Source of the DNA: Bacteroidales bacterium
GTDB taxonomy: Bacteria > Bacteroidota > Bacteroidia > Bacteroidales > Salinivirgaceae
DNA length: 64,000 nt
Reading direction: 5' to 3'
Assembly (NCBI GenBank): GCA_012519055.1
Contig: JAAYQU010000006.1
Location: 22,216-86,215, forward strand
In this document: piece by piece, positions 16,111 to 26,489 of the stretch
How positions within the stretch are numbered: position 1 is the stretch's first letter
How the letters are laid out: the number at the start of each line of letters is the position of its first letter
The notes under the pieces: model-generated
Seen by the model: only the letters and a program-made list of their open reading frames with translations
Told to the model about the DNA's origin: nothing
The model's database searches: none
Made by a program: the position numbers and the translations under genes

Positions 16111-17673
16111 ATGAAGGTTTATTCCTTAAGCAAAAATGACACTACCTTAATTAAAGGGTTAGCTATTTTTGGAATAGTTTTTCATAATTTTTTTCACCAC
16201 CTTTCTCCTTTCACTGGCGAAAATGAATTTGAATTCAACCCTTCGTATGTATATAATTTGTTCAATACTCTTAAAGATTATACCGGAGAGATAATCAATA
16301 TTCTTTTTAGTTACTTCGGGCATTTTGGAGTTCAGCTTTTCATATTTATTAGTGGCTACGGACTTGCTGTTTCTTTTATCAATCGCGATCGTTCCTGGCT
16401 TACTTTTATGATAGAACGACTAAAAAAACTATATCCACTTCTAATTATCGGTACACTTGTTCTATTTCTAACTACATTAGTTGTTTACAACAAATTTCTT
16501 TCAATTGAAACATGGAGGGCTATTGGATATAAATTCCTGTTTATTCACACTATTACTCCTTATGAATGTTTAAATGTATCGGGTCCATGGTGGTTTTTTG
16601 GACTTATTTTTCAACTCTATTTACTATTTCCTCTTCTTAATTATTTAATAAAAAAATTCAACATCAAAGGTTTTCTTATAATTTGTTTGCTTTCGTATAT
16701 ATGGATTTACATTTCGCAATACGAATTCGGTATATACCGACAACATCTGTATCTTTTAGCAAATTCTCCAGGACATGTAGCTGAATTTTGTCTTGGTATT
16801 TGGTTTGCTCACAACAAAAACCGAGAGATTTCGCCCGTTTTTTTGGTATTGGCAATTATTGTTTTTAGTCTTGGAAACTTTTTTCAAAGCTTTTTCCCAT
16901 TAACGTTTCTCAGCGTTTGCCTTATTTTTATCTTTTGTTATCCAAAAATAAAACAGTTGGCTGGCAAAAAACCTCGACTGCTGCAAACTTTCTTTTTGTT
17001 TCTCGGTAAACTCTCAATGATACTTTTTGTTATAAATGCTGTAATACGCGACCCTATAATTTCAACTTATGGAAAAAATAATTTGGGAGCTGTGGGGCAT
17101 CTCGTTCTAGCAATTCTGTTTTTCGTTTTTATAATTATATTGGCTATAGCCTTAAAACCTGTACATTCAGGCATTGGCTATCTTTTCAATAAAATACCCT
17201 CGCCTGAAAAATCTGCCTTTTTTAAACCTGTAGAACGTATTGTACAAACAATGCTAGTACTTTTGTCTATATATATTGTTATTTACCTTATACCTAAAAA
17301 CAAACAACAAATAACCTCTTCGCACATAACACCCGGGAACATTATAACATATGAAGATACATATAAAAATTTGGCTATACATACTTTTACCAATAATCCC
17401 CATGGTATTACTGTAAAAATCTCGTTCGACTACAAACACAACGAGGGGGAAATTCCAAGTGTTGTGTATGACATATCTAATGCTTTATGGAAAAACTTCC
17501 ACCTATCTCAAGTTAAAGAAAATGAATTTACCCACCATGAGTTTACTCATACCTACTACAAGCCCTTTTTCTTACGCATTAATAATAAAGAAGTAAAAGC
17601 TTTTTTCTGGCCAAGAAACAAAACCTCAGGGGAATATAAAAATGTAAATGTTTCTTTTGTAACCACAAATTAA
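16111..17673 (+). CDS. Acyltransferase 3 family membrane protein with a C-terminal extracytoplasmic domain
   Basis: 520 residues. The N-terminal 370 form the ten-helix acyltransferase-3 domain: the opening GLAIFGIVFHNFFHH has the conserved His, and FISGYGLAVSF is the second family block. After the last helix (about residues 385-402) a soluble tail of roughly 120 residues follows, rich in aromatic residues and predicted beta, ending NVNVSFVTTN. Members O-acetylate cell-surface sugars or lipids. The tail is probably periplasmic and is not a domain I can name. It stands alone; a bidirectional terminator follows. Confidence 0.82.
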   Translation: MKVYSLSKNDTTLIKGLAIFGIVFHNFFHHLSPFTGENEFEFNPSYVYNLFNTLKDYTGEIINILFSYFGHFGVQLFIFISGYGLAVSFINRDRSWLTFMIERLKKLYPLLIIGTLVLFLTTLVVYNKFLSIETWRAIGYKFLFIHTITPYECLNVSGPWWFFGLIFQLYLLFPLLNYLIKKFNIKGFLIICLLSYIWIYISQYEFGIYRQHLYLLANSPGHVAEFCLGIWFAHNKNREISPVFLVLAIIVFSLGNFFQSFFPLTFLSVCLIFIFCYPKIKQLAGKKPRLLQTFFLFLGKLSMILFVINAVIRDPIISTYGKNNLGAVGHLVLAILFFVFIIILAIALKPVHSGIGYLFNKIPSPEKSAFFKPVERIVQTMLVLLSIYIVIYLIPKNKQQITSSHITPGNIITYEDTYKNLAIHTFTNNPHGITVKISFDYKHNEGEIPSVVYDISNALWKNFHLSQVKENEFTHHEFTHTYYKPFFLRINNKEVKAFFWPRNKTSGEYKNVNVSFVTTN

Positions 17674-17745
17674 CGACATTCTTATAATTCAACTCCCTAA
17701 TCCGTAATTTCAATTTTTTTCTTTAAAGATTCCATTATATTGAAT

Positions 17746-17785
17746 AAAAAGAGGCTGTCTCAAAATAAAAGACAGCCTCTTTTTT
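17746..17785. terminator. Bidirectional terminator
   Basis: AAAAAGAGGCTGTCT and AGACAGCCTCTTTTT form an 11-bp perfect GC-containing stem with a 9-base loop, flanked by A- and T-runs. It lies between the convergent acyltransferase and NhaD-like genes. Confidence 0.9.
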
Positions 17786-17801
17786 ATATAAGTTTCCTGT
17801 T

Positions 17802-19130
17802 CTATAAGAAAATAAGTTGAACAAGAATAAAAATAGGTAGTAAAACTATTAAAGAGAATTTAATCATATAGCCAAAGAAACTTGGCATTTCAATTTTATT
17901 CTCTTCGGCAATAGCTTTAACCATAAAGTTCGGACCGTTTCCAATATAAGTCATGGCGCCAAAAAGTACCGCACCCAGACAAATTGCAGTTAAAACCATC
18001 TCACCAATACCTGCAACATAGCCGGGACCAGGAATAGCTACTCCTCCATCATTCATTCCGATAGCTAAGTTATAAAAAGAGACAGCAGTAGGTGCATTGT
18101 CTAAGAAAGCACTTAAACTTCCTGTTGCGTAAAAATATTGAGCGTTTGAACTTATTCCTAAGTCATGAGCATGTGCTTTTAAATATTGCAAAGCGGGTAT
18201 CATTGTAATGAAAATCCCTAAGAATAAGAAAGCTACTTCTAAAATTGGTCCCCACGAAAATTTGTTTGCTTCTCGTATTGGTTTTTTTGTGAACAGTAAA
18301 GACAAAATAACCATAGCAACAATAGCTCCCTCTCTAATAAATCCTGCCCAGGCATTTTCTTTCATAACAGGCAAATATTGCTCGTTTAGAAATGCAACAG
18401 ATGCAACAACACCTGCTAAGAAAAGAAAGTTAATATTTCCCTGTAAACTTAAGGGTACAATATTGGCTCTGTCGAATTTGATGTTTTCTATAGGTTCTTT
18501 TTTGTAATAATATGAATCAGCAATAAAGTAAATCAACAGTAGCAAGGCATTTACAAAAGCCCATTCCGGTACCATATGGAAAAACCAGGAAAATTCAGCA
18601 CCCCTTAGATATAACAAGAAAAGTGGTGGATCGCCAAGTGGAGTAAGTAGTCCGCCGGCATTTGCAACAATTGCTATAAAAAATAAAATTGTGTGAACTT
18701 TAAATTTTCTTTGACTGTTTGTTTTAATTACCGGACGAATTAAAAGCATTGCAGCACCTGTTGTCCCCATAAAAGAGGCTAAAATGGCACCAATTCCCAA
18801 AAAAGTTGTGTTTATCCATGGTTTTGCTTCAATATCACCTTTTAAGTGGATGCCGCCGGTTATTACAAATAAAGCACCTAATAAAATTATAAATGGAATA
18901 TAGTCAAATAATATTTGATGCGCTAAAAGTCCTGGTAACTTTTGCGCTATCAGATATCCTGCAACGGGAATGCCCAGTATTAAAGAGACAATCAATTTGT
19001 TTTTGTTTTTCTCCCACCAGTGTTCAAAGAATAGAGGACCTAGTGCAATGCACAGTAACATTAACACAAAGGGAATAATAGCCCAAAGAGGCATATTTAC
19101 TACATCATTAGTTGTTGCTGATAATAACAT
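17802..19130 (-). CDS. NhaD-like sodium:proton antiporter (ion transporter superfamily)
   Basis: A 442-aa membrane protein with about 12 helices. Key family blocks are NAGGLLTPLGDPPLFLLYLR and SAFLDNAPTAVSFYN, the two re-entrant regions of the ion transporter superfamily, and GAMTYIGNGPNFMVKAIAEE. These fit the NhaD/ArsB-related antiporters of Bacteroidota. It probably exchanges Na+ for H+ at the inner membrane. The ATG at 19130 is chosen over a TTG two codons earlier. It lies 250 bp from the V-ATPase operon in the same direction, separated by a repeat and a terminator. Confidence 0.85.
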   Translation of the reverse strand: MLLSATTNDVVNMPLWAIIPFVLMLLCIALGPLFFEHWWEKNKNKLIVSLILGIPVAGYLIAQKLPGLLAHQILFDYIPFIILLGALFVITGGIHLKGDIEAKPWINTTFLGIGAILASFMGTTGAAMLLIRPVIKTNSQRKFKVHTILFFIAIVANAGGLLTPLGDPPLFLLYLRGAEFSWFFHMVPEWAFVNALLLLIYFIADSYYYKKEPIENIKFDRANIVPLSLQGNINFLFLAGVVASVAFLNEQYLPVMKENAWAGFIREGAIVAMVILSLLFTKKPIREANKFSWGPILEVAFLFLGIFITMIPALQYLKAHAHDLGISSNAQYFYATGSLSAFLDNAPTAVSFYNLAIGMNDGGVAIPGPGYVAGIGEMVLTAICLGAVLFGAMTYIGNGPNFMVKAIAEENKIEMPSFFGYMIKFSLIVLLPIFILVQLIFL

Positions 19131-19155
19131 AATCAATTTGGAATTAAAATAATCA

Positions 19156-19163
19156 CAAAAATA
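19156..19163 (-). promoter_or_regulatory. -7 box (TATTTTTG) for the NhaD-like gene
   Basis: On the minus strand TATTTTTG matches TAnnTTTG, 25 bp before the ATG. No TTTG at suitable spacing was seen. Confidence 0.35.
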
Positions 19164-19211
19164 GTTATGTTTTTTAAATTACAGTATTTAAAAGCAAAAC
19201 ATTAACATTTT

Positions 19212-19339
19212 ATACCAATTGTAATTTTAAAATAGTCCTGTTTTTTTAAAATTTTACAATTGTAAATGCCGATGTTACAGATACATAGTTCAAACGAACG
19301 ATAGTGAAGTTTGGACTATAGTAGCTGTCCAATCGGTAT
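19212..19339. repeat. MITE-like dispersed element, copy 2
   Basis: 128 bp with the same ends (ATACCAATTG, CAATCGGTAT) and the same order of inner foldbacks as 1747-1873. Scattered substitutions separate the two copies. It lies between the NhaD-like gene and the terminator of the V-ATPase operon. Confidence 0.75.
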
Positions 19340-19372
19340 TATATCTGTGTTTAAAAGCATTTTTACAGACAA

Positions 19373-19419
19373 CATAAAAGGCTATCCTTCTTTTCTGAAA
19401 AGAAGAACAGCCTTTTATG
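19373..19419 (-). terminator. Terminator of the V-ATPase operon
   Basis: A long interrupted stem: outer arms CATAAAAGGCT and AGCCTTTTATG, inner arms CTTCTTTTC and GAAAAGAAG. It lies 20 bp after the stop of the K subunit gene on the minus strand. Confidence 0.8.
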
Positions 19420-19438
19420 ATAAAATGCGTTGTTACAA

Positions 19439-19909
<471 letters not shown>

Positions 19910-19941
19910 TTAAAATTATAGTGTTATTGATTTTCATTTAA

Positions 19942-21756
19942 TTAATTTCTAAACGGGTTATATTTTTTCCCTCCTCCTTGAAACTCTGCGTTATTATAAA
20001 ACTCAACAAATGTTAGACGAACAGGGTGCACAATTGCTCCCAATACGTTCATAAATATATTGATAGCGTGTCCAATAAGGAATATCAAAACATAAACAAT
20101 GGGTTTTAGTATCGCATTATCGGGGCTCATTCCAGCCGCCAAGCTGTTAAAGACACTTGCAAGGATTCCTCCAGAAAGACCGAGCGCAAACAAGCGAACA
20201 TACGACAGTACATCGCCCAACAAACCGGTTGCCATATTATAAGTATCCCACAATCCAAGCCCCAAATTCAAGAACGGATTTTTACCCGGAGAATTAAAGA
20301 AGAAAATAAGTACAAGAGCGGGGATAATAATTATAATATGAACCAAGCCAAACAATGGCATTACGTCTGGATAAAGTGCACCAAAAATGCAACTTAACAA
20401 AAAGACAAGCCAACCAATTGTGGAAAGCGAGTACACAAATCCTTGTTGCTTAATACGATTGGCAACTTTCATAACCATACCAAAGAGAATTTGAATTACC
20501 CCTAACACAAGCGAGAGAATAAACATTTGGTTATTGTTGAAAAAAACTTTATCTCTTAATGTCTGCGCAATAGACCAATCGAGTTCATATATTGAGAAAC
20601 CGAAAAACCCTCCGGTTAACATACCTGCTACCATGGTAGAGGCTCCTAAAACTTGCACCAAAGACAAAATACCTTTCAGAGACATACTTAACTTGTCTTT
20701 CATAAAAATTTTAGCCAAACCTGCAACTATCACAAGAAATAGCCCGTATCCTATATCGCCCAACGACAATCCGAAGAAGAGCATATAAAACGGTGCAAAA
20801 TATGGTGTTAAATCTATTTCGGTATATTTTGGTAGCATATACAGCTCGGCTATCGGCTCGAAAAGCCGTGCGAACTTGTTGTTTTTGAACTTAATGGGGA
20901 CATCGTCTTCTGGCAACGGCTTGGAAACTTGGTAGTATACCGCTTTTGATTCTAAATAATCGGTTATCTCTTTCTCATTATCTTCAGGTGCCCAACCCTG
21001 CAACATCATTAGCTTATCATCTGCTAATGAAGTGGTTGTGCGTTTAACTTTGGTATATTTTATCTTTTGCTCCAAATCGGCTACTACAGCGTCTAACGAT
21101 GGGATATCTTTCGCCAACTCCTTTAGTTTTGCGCCTTGCTCCTCAACTTTTCCACGAAGCTCTTGGATTAGCTGATTGAGCTTAGTTAGCGAAACGTCGG
21201 GCATTTTGATTGTCTCTAAATTTATTTTGCAGGCAATATTGCTCTCTCTAGTAACCGTTATAAAATAGGTTCTTGAAGTTTCTCTATTAATTATGATAGC
21301 GTCATACAGCGTTTCCCATTTAGGATTGTATTGATTATCAGGAACAATAAAGAAACTAATATTATATCCAGCTTTTTCCAACCGATCTACACCTTCAGGC
21401 TCAAAATTACCCCAAGGTTTTAGAGCGTCACGCTCTTTAGTGCTTACTTGCAGTTGTTGAGTGTAAGTTGATATTTGTGTTTGGATAGCGTCAATCTTTT
21501 CGGGAATAGTTTTTCCCAATTCCAAGTCGGCTACATTGTAAGCTATCTCCTCTTTTTTATCTAACTGCTTTTGAAGTATCTTTTTTGATTCGCGTAACTG
21601 CTTTAATGTCAAGAAGTATTGATTTAATTCATCGTCTTCAATCACCTTGTCGGCTCCGTCAACGTGAATTAATCCAAGTTCACGCAAATCTTGAAGAAAC
21701 ACCTCATAATCTTTGTGATAGGCGAGAAAAGTGAACTTTTTCATTTTTGCTAACAT
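19942..21756 (-). CDS. ntpI: V-type ATPase subunit I (stator, a-subunit)
   Basis: 604 residues. The N-terminal 330 are soluble with two long coiled-coil arms (around 40-105 and 195-245). The rest has about seven helices, starting FYMLFFGLSLGDIGYGLFL. The C-terminal helices include RLFALGLSGGILASVFN with the conserved Arg and HAINIFMNVLGAIVHPVRL, both part of the ion half-channels. It couples ion flow to the K ring. The ATG at 21756 overlaps the end of subunit D by 7 bp; a second ATG at 21744 (MKKFTFLAYH) is equally possible. Confidence 0.92.
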   Translation of the reverse strand: MLAKMKKFTFLAYHKDYEVFLQDLRELGLIHVDGADKVIEDDELNQYFLTLKQLRESKKILQKQLDKKEEIAYNVADLELGKTIPEKIDAIQTQISTYTQQLQVSTKERDALKPWGNFEPEGVDRLEKAGYNISFFIVPDNQYNPKWETLYDAIIINRETSRTYFITVTRESNIACKINLETIKMPDVSLTKLNQLIQELRGKVEEQGAKLKELAKDIPSLDAVVADLEQKIKYTKVKRTTTSLADDKLMMLQGWAPEDNEKEITDYLESKAVYYQVSKPLPEDDVPIKFKNNKFARLFEPIAELYMLPKYTEIDLTPYFAPFYMLFFGLSLGDIGYGLFLVIVAGLAKIFMKDKLSMSLKGILSLVQVLGASTMVAGMLTGGFFGFSIYELDWSIAQTLRDKVFFNNNQMFILSLVLGVIQILFGMVMKVANRIKQQGFVYSLSTIGWLVFLLSCIFGALYPDVMPLFGLVHIIIIIPALVLIFFFNSPGKNPFLNLGLGLWDTYNMATGLLGDVLSYVRLFALGLSGGILASVFNSLAAGMSPDNAILKPIVYVLIFLIGHAINIFMNVLGAIVHPVRLTFVEFYNNAEFQGGGKKYNPFRN

Positions 21757-22370
21757 ACACTCTCCTCCTCTTCTTTTTCTCTCTTTTTCTCTAATCTGGC
21801 ACGCATAATTTTTTGCGAAGCTTTAGAGAGGTTCTCCTCATCTTCTAAGTATCGCTTAATTTTCAATATAGCATCCTTATAACCAGGGATTTGCACTTTC
21901 TCGAAAAGGTTAACTTTTTGAGTAGTTTTTTTTCTCGCATAGTCGAGTCGCTCCACTTTCAAGGCATGGAAATCTCTTCTTATTCCTGCTTCGGCAAGAG
22001 TCTCAAGGGTTTTTACACCATCTAAATACCATTTTGGTTGATTGAACACGCTAAAAGGTTTCAGTTCAAAATCAACTCTGTCAAGCATTGGGATTACTAC
22101 TCCGGCGATTTTCTTTTTTGAAAGTTGCACGTCTTTTACGCGAAGCAAGGTGGGGTCGAACTCTACCCACATTCCCATCATTTTGTCGTATGATTGAATC
22201 TGTTTCTCTAACTCTTTGTCCAACACCTCTATTTCGTTTCGCGCTTTTTTAACTTCAACACGCAACGCCGTTTCTTTGCTTTGTAGCGTGGGAAGCGCAC
22301 GCTCACGTATCTTCAGCTGTTTTTCCAACTGCTGACGTGAAGTTTTATTATATTGAAATTTTATCGCCAT
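21750..22370 (-). CDS. ntpD: V-type ATPase subunit D (central stalk)
   Basis: 206 residues, helical. The N-terminus FQYNKTSRQQLEKQLKIRER and the C-terminal NLFEKVQIPGYKDAILKIKR match the V/A-ATPase D subunit, which forms the rotating shaft inside the A3B3 head as a long antiparallel coiled coil. The end is very rich in Lys and Glu. It overlaps the subunit I gene and lies 45 bp after subunit B. Confidence 0.93.
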   Translation of the reverse strand: MAIKFQYNKTSRQQLEKQLKIRERALPTLQSKETALRVEVKKARNEIEVLDKELEKQIQSYDKMMGMWVEFDPTLLRVKDVQLSKKKIAGVVIPMLDRVDFELKPFSVFNQPKWYLDGVKTLETLAEAGIRRDFHALKVERLDYARKKTTQKVNLFEKVQIPGYKDAILKIKRYLEDEENLSKASQKIMRARLEKKREKEEEESVC

Positions 22371-22415
22371 ATATCTTGTCAGTAAATTGATTTACTGTTG
22401 GTTATCAAAATAGTT

Positions 22416-23732
22416 TTACTTTTTCCAGTATCGTTCTACCAGTTCCATTCTCATGTTAACCTCCTGCGGTCTGAAATGCTTAGAGAATAGTCCCCATGTT
22501 GTGTCTAACATCTCTACTGTATCTAAGTTTACGTCAATTGCAAGAAGATATTCCGAATAATCTTTCGCAAAATCCAACGCTCTTTGGTCATAGTCGGTAA
22601 GGTCGAAACCGTTTTCTAGTTTTGTTCGCGCATTTGCAGCATCGGCATATAGGCGGACAGCTGCGTTCATCACTTGTGGGTGGTCTTCACGCGTTTTCTT
22701 ACCTTGAACCAACTGTTTCAAACGCGATAGCGAACGGAATGGGTCAACAATCACTTTGCCGATTGTGGTATCTTGTCGCAAGAATAGCTGTCCCTCAGTG
22801 ATATAGCCCGTGTTGTCGGGCACTGCGTGTGTAATATCTCCACCCGAAAGCGTTGTTACTGCGATAATGGTAATCGAGCCACCATCTGGGAATTGAGCAG
22901 CTTTCTCGTAAATTTTCGCCAAATCGGAATATAACGAACCGGGCATTGAATCTTTCGAGGGAATTTGATCCATACGGTTTGAAACAATCGCCAACGCATC
23001 GGAGTATGAAGTCATATCGGACAGAAGTACCAACACGTTTTCATTTTTATCCACTGCAAAATATTCGGCAGCCGTTAACGCCATATCGGGAACGAGCAAT
23101 CGCTCCACGGCAGGGTCTTCGGTGGTGTTCATAAAGATAATGATACGGTCGAGCGCACCAGCATTACTAAACACGTTTTTATAATAGAGGTAGTCGTCGT
23201 TGGTCATTCCCATTCCGCCGAGGATAATCTTATCGGCTTTGGCGCGTAACGCAACCGTTGCCATAACCTGATTGAAGGGTTGGTCGGGGTCAGCAAAGAA
23301 AGGGATTTTTTGTCCTGATACCAACGTGTTGTTCAGGTCGATACCTGCAATACCTGTGGCAATAAGCTCTGACGGCTGTTTCCTGCGAACAGGATTTACT
23401 GATGGTCCGCCGATTTGTCGCTCCTCTCCTTCGGGAACAGGTCCGCCGTCAATCGGGTCGCCATAAGCGTTGAAAAAACGTCCTGCAAGTTGGTCGCTAA
23501 CTTTCAACGATGGGGCTTTGCCGAGGAAAATCACCTCAGCATTGGTGGGGATACCTTCGGTTCCTTCAAAAATCTGCAACGTAACCTCATCGTCAATAAT
23601 TTTAACTACTTGCGCTAAACGTCCTTGCACGGTTGCCAACTCGTCGTAGCCCACATTCGTAGCTTTTACTGAACACGTAGCCTTTGTGATTTGGGTAATT
23701 TTAGTATATATTTTCTGAAATGCTTTAGCCAT
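22416..23732 (-). CDS. ntpB: V-type ATPase subunit B (non-catalytic)
   Basis: 438 residues. The family blocks are clear: GRFFNAYGDPIDGGP, PVRRKQPSELIATGIAGID, and LLSDMTSYSDALAIVSNRM. As expected for B subunits the catalytic Walker A loop is replaced (SGQKIPFFADPDQPFN). It alternates with subunit A in the hexameric head. It lies 54 bp after subunit A, minus strand. Confidence 0.96.
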   Translation of the reverse strand: MAKAFQKIYTKITQITKATCSVKATNVGYDELATVQGRLAQVVKIIDDEVTLQIFEGTEGIPTNAEVIFLGKAPSLKVSDQLAGRFFNAYGDPIDGGPVPEGEERQIGGPSVNPVRRKQPSELIATGIAGIDLNNTLVSGQKIPFFADPDQPFNQVMATVALRAKADKIILGGMGMTNDDYLYYKNVFSNAGALDRIIIFMNTTEDPAVERLLVPDMALTAAEYFAVDKNENVLVLLSDMTSYSDALAIVSNRMDQIPSKDSMPGSLYSDLAKIYEKAAQFPDGGSITIIAVTTLSGGDITHAVPDNTGYITEGQLFLRQDTTIGKVIVDPFRSLSRLKQLVQGKKTREDHPQVMNAAVRLYADAANARTKLENGFDLTDYDQRALDFAKDYSEYLLAIDVNLDTVEMLDTTWGLFSKHFRPQEVNMRMELVERYWKK

Positions 23733-23786
23733 AATTTTTTAATTATTGGCTGTTAGCTGATAAAGCAGACAGCCGAGGTTAAGTTT

Positions 23787-25544
23787 TTAATTTTCCTGTT
23801 GTTTGGTTTTGATTAATTTATCCAATTCAGTGCGATATTCATTGAATTTATCCGACATAAACTCAGAGTAATTCATTTGACGACAGATGTTTATTACCTC
23901 TTTGAAGTAATCAGCAACCTCAACGAAATTGTCGAATTCAAAATCGGTACGACAAATATCTATTACCATATCTAAAATATATTTTTGACGTTCTATTGGT
24001 GTTACCGCATCGATATCGTCAAAAGCATCTTGTTGCAAAATCACGAAATCAATTAATTCTGATTTCCAGAAAGTAACGTGATACTCGGTTAACACGCCGT
24101 CATCTCCCAAGATGTTGATCTGCTCTGCAATCTCTTTACCTCGTAGCAAACGGGTTTTTATATCGTTCACTTTTGAAGTCCAATCATTAGAAATTTCTTT
24201 TGATATAAACTCCTCAAACTCAGGATATTCAAGGTATTTTGAATAAGATTCAATTGGGTTGATAGCAGGATAGCGTTTTCTGTCGGCTCTGTCTTGTTCG
24301 AGGGCGTAGAAACAGCGTGCAACCTTTTTAGTGTTCTCTGTTACAGGCTCTTTCAGGTTACCTCCCGCAGGCGAAACAGTTCCGATAAAGGTAATTGAAC
24401 CCTCGTGTCCGTTGTTCAACTTAACATGTCCTGCGCGTCCGTAGAAGTTTGAAATAATTGCCGAAATATCCATCGGGAAAGCGTCAGGTCCGGGAAGTTC
24501 TTCCAAACGGTTACTCATCTCGCGTAATGCTTGCGCCCAGCGCGATGTCGAGTCAGCCATCAACAGCACTTTCAATCCCATGGCACGATAATATTCCCCA
24601 ATTGTCATAGCCGTATAAACAGATGCTTCGCGCGCTGCAACGGGCATATTCGAGGTGTTTGCTATAATAATAGTACGCTCCATCAATTTTCTTCCTGTGT
24701 GCGGGTCGTCCAATTCGGGGAATTCGGTAAAAATCTCCACAACCTCATTGGCACGCTCGCCACAAGCCGCGATAATAACTATATCAGCCTCAGCCTGTTT
24801 CGAGATAGCGTGTTGCAGAACTGTTTTTCCTGTTCCGAAAGCACCAGGGATAAATCCTGTTCCGCCCTCAACAATCGGGTTCAACGTGTCGATTGAACGA
24901 ACACCTGTTTCTAACAATCTGTATGGGCGTGGCTTCTCTTTATACAACGTCATCGGGACTTTCACGGGCCACTTTTGAACCATATTTATTTCGTACTCTT
25001 TTCCGTTTTTATCAACGATTATGGCAATTGTCTGATAAACAGTATATTCTCCCTCAGAAACAACACTTTTAACGATGTACTCTTCGGTCATTGTAAATGG
25101 CACCATTATTTTGTGCGGTTGATAGTTCTCGTCAACCTCGCCCAACCACGATGCGGCGGAAACCTTATCGCCAGCTTTGGCTATGGGCTTAAACTTCCAC
25201 AATCTTTTTTCGTCGAGTGAAGGCGTGTATTGTCCACGTTTTAGGAAAACACCGTCCATTTTGTCGAGGTCGTGCGAAAGTCCGTCCAACTTTTTCTCCA
25301 ATAGTCCAGGTCCGAGCATCGCTTCAAGCATATGTCCTTGAAAATCTACCTCCATACCCACTTTCAGCCCACGAGTGCTTTCAAAAACCTGAATGTAAAC
25401 GTTTTTACCATCAACTTTGATTACTTCCGCCATCAGCTTAACGCCATCTAAGTCTATATAAGCTATTTCGTTCTGGGCAACGGGAGCATCAACTTCCACG
25501 ATTACAAGGTTAGAGATAATTCCCTTTACTTTTCCTTTTGTCAT
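23787..25544 (-). CDS. ntpA: V-type ATPase subunit A (catalytic)
   Basis: 585 residues. The P-loop is PGAFGTGKTVLQHAISKQ around residue 235, followed by ACGERANEVVEIFTEFPEL and LLMADSTSRWAQALREMSNR, the catalytic Glu/Arg region, and the non-homologous bulge domain that separates A subunits from F1 beta. It hydrolyses or makes ATP in the head of the rotary motor. The gene is in the centre of the operon, 38 bp after the DUF2764 gene. Confidence 0.97.
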   Translation of the reverse strand: MTKGKVKGIISNLVIVEVDAPVAQNEIAYIDLDGVKLMAEVIKVDGKNVYIQVFESTRGLKVGMEVDFQGHMLEAMLGPGLLEKKLDGLSHDLDKMDGVFLKRGQYTPSLDEKRLWKFKPIAKAGDKVSAASWLGEVDENYQPHKIMVPFTMTEEYIVKSVVSEGEYTVYQTIAIIVDKNGKEYEINMVQKWPVKVPMTLYKEKPRPYRLLETGVRSIDTLNPIVEGGTGFIPGAFGTGKTVLQHAISKQAEADIVIIAACGERANEVVEIFTEFPELDDPHTGRKLMERTIIIANTSNMPVAAREASVYTAMTIGEYYRAMGLKVLLMADSTSRWAQALREMSNRLEELPGPDAFPMDISAIISNFYGRAGHVKLNNGHEGSITFIGTVSPAGGNLKEPVTENTKKVARCFYALEQDRADRKRYPAINPIESYSKYLEYPEFEEFISKEISNDWTSKVNDIKTRLLRGKEIAEQINILGDDGVLTEYHVTFWKSELIDFVILQQDAFDDIDAVTPIERQKYILDMVIDICRTDFEFDNFVEVADYFKEVINICRQMNYSEFMSDKFNEYRTELDKLIKTKQQEN

Positions 25545-25582
25545 AATATATTTATTGTGCCAATTGTTTTTATATCAATTAA

Positions 25583-26431
25583 TTACTCTTCGGGGATTGT
25601 TACATCGCTCTTTAAATTGTCGATTAATTCGCGGAAAATACGTTCGCCCTCTTCGGCATTGAGTTTTACCCAACGTTCCAAAATCTGAAGTTTACACAAA
25701 TAGGCGAAAATATATTCGATATTGAAATAATCGAACACAGTATTCTCCTCTAACCAATCCCAACGAAATTTATCTATTTTACGCTCGCGTTCATATACCT
25801 CCTCCTCTTCAGAGAGACGAACAACGGTATCATATATTTCTAACTCCTGACTTAATCCAAAATCACGCATATTAGAATTTTCCCGAATGATTTTTGCAAC
25901 GTGATTATTGCCCACAACCACCTGCGAAACGTCTAAACTATATTTTCTTGCAAAAATCGCCGATAAAAGGTTGCCAATATTCAAATTCAGCTCGTACCAA
26001 CGCGACATTAGCGAGTTTTTTACCTCAATACCGTAATCCATATAGAGAGACGAAAGCAGGTCTTCCCACTGTTTGTTCTCGTTGTGAGCCTCCTCGTCTA
26101 ACCACGTTCGCATAAACACCTCGTAATAGGCGGGTATCTTGCTGTTTTTCAGTGGTAAATCCTCTTTAATCTGGCTTAGGGTCTCCTCCAACTCCTCTCG
26201 GGAGATATTTCCCATTGGATTTTGCTCGCTCTCCTTGTTTTTCAAGAAAGAGAGAAGATTGTCGTTGTCGTATTTTAAGAAATATTTATCGAGCAACCGC
26301 ATATCTTTCGCCTTAATTTCATCTTCTAACATAACCTTGAACTCCTCCACAGTAAACGGAAGTTTCATGCTGTCGAAATCGAAATCGGGCAATCCTGCAA
26401 TGAAATAGTAATATTGGTTTTTAAAAAGCAT
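25583..26431 (-). CDS. DUF2764 protein, V-ATPase subunit C-like
   Basis: 282 residues, acidic and helical, starting with NQYYYFIAGLPDFDF, the usual opening of DUF2764. In Bacteroidota, spirochaetes and chlamydiae this protein occupies the place of subunit C (the funnel that links the central shaft to the K ring) between the E and A genes. The position here is the same. There are no membrane helices. The role is inferred from the operon place and weak similarity of the family to subunit C. Confidence 0.82.
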   Translation of the reverse strand: MLFKNQYYYFIAGLPDFDFDSMKLPFTVEEFKVMLEDEIKAKDMRLLDKYFLKYDNDNLLSFLKNKESEQNPMGNISREELEETLSQIKEDLPLKNSKIPAYYEVFMRTWLDEEAHNENKQWEDLLSSLYMDYGIEVKNSLMSRWYELNLNIGNLLSAIFARKYSLDVSQVVVGNNHVAKIIRENSNMRDFGLSQELEIYDTVVRLSEEEEVYERERKIDKFRWDWLEENTVFDYFNIEYIFAYLCKLQILERWVKLNAEEGERIFRELIDNLKSDVTIPEE

Positions 26432-26489
26432 ATATTCGGTAGATTTTACACTCGGTTGTTCTTAGATAAACGCAAGTTTCTATTGAATA

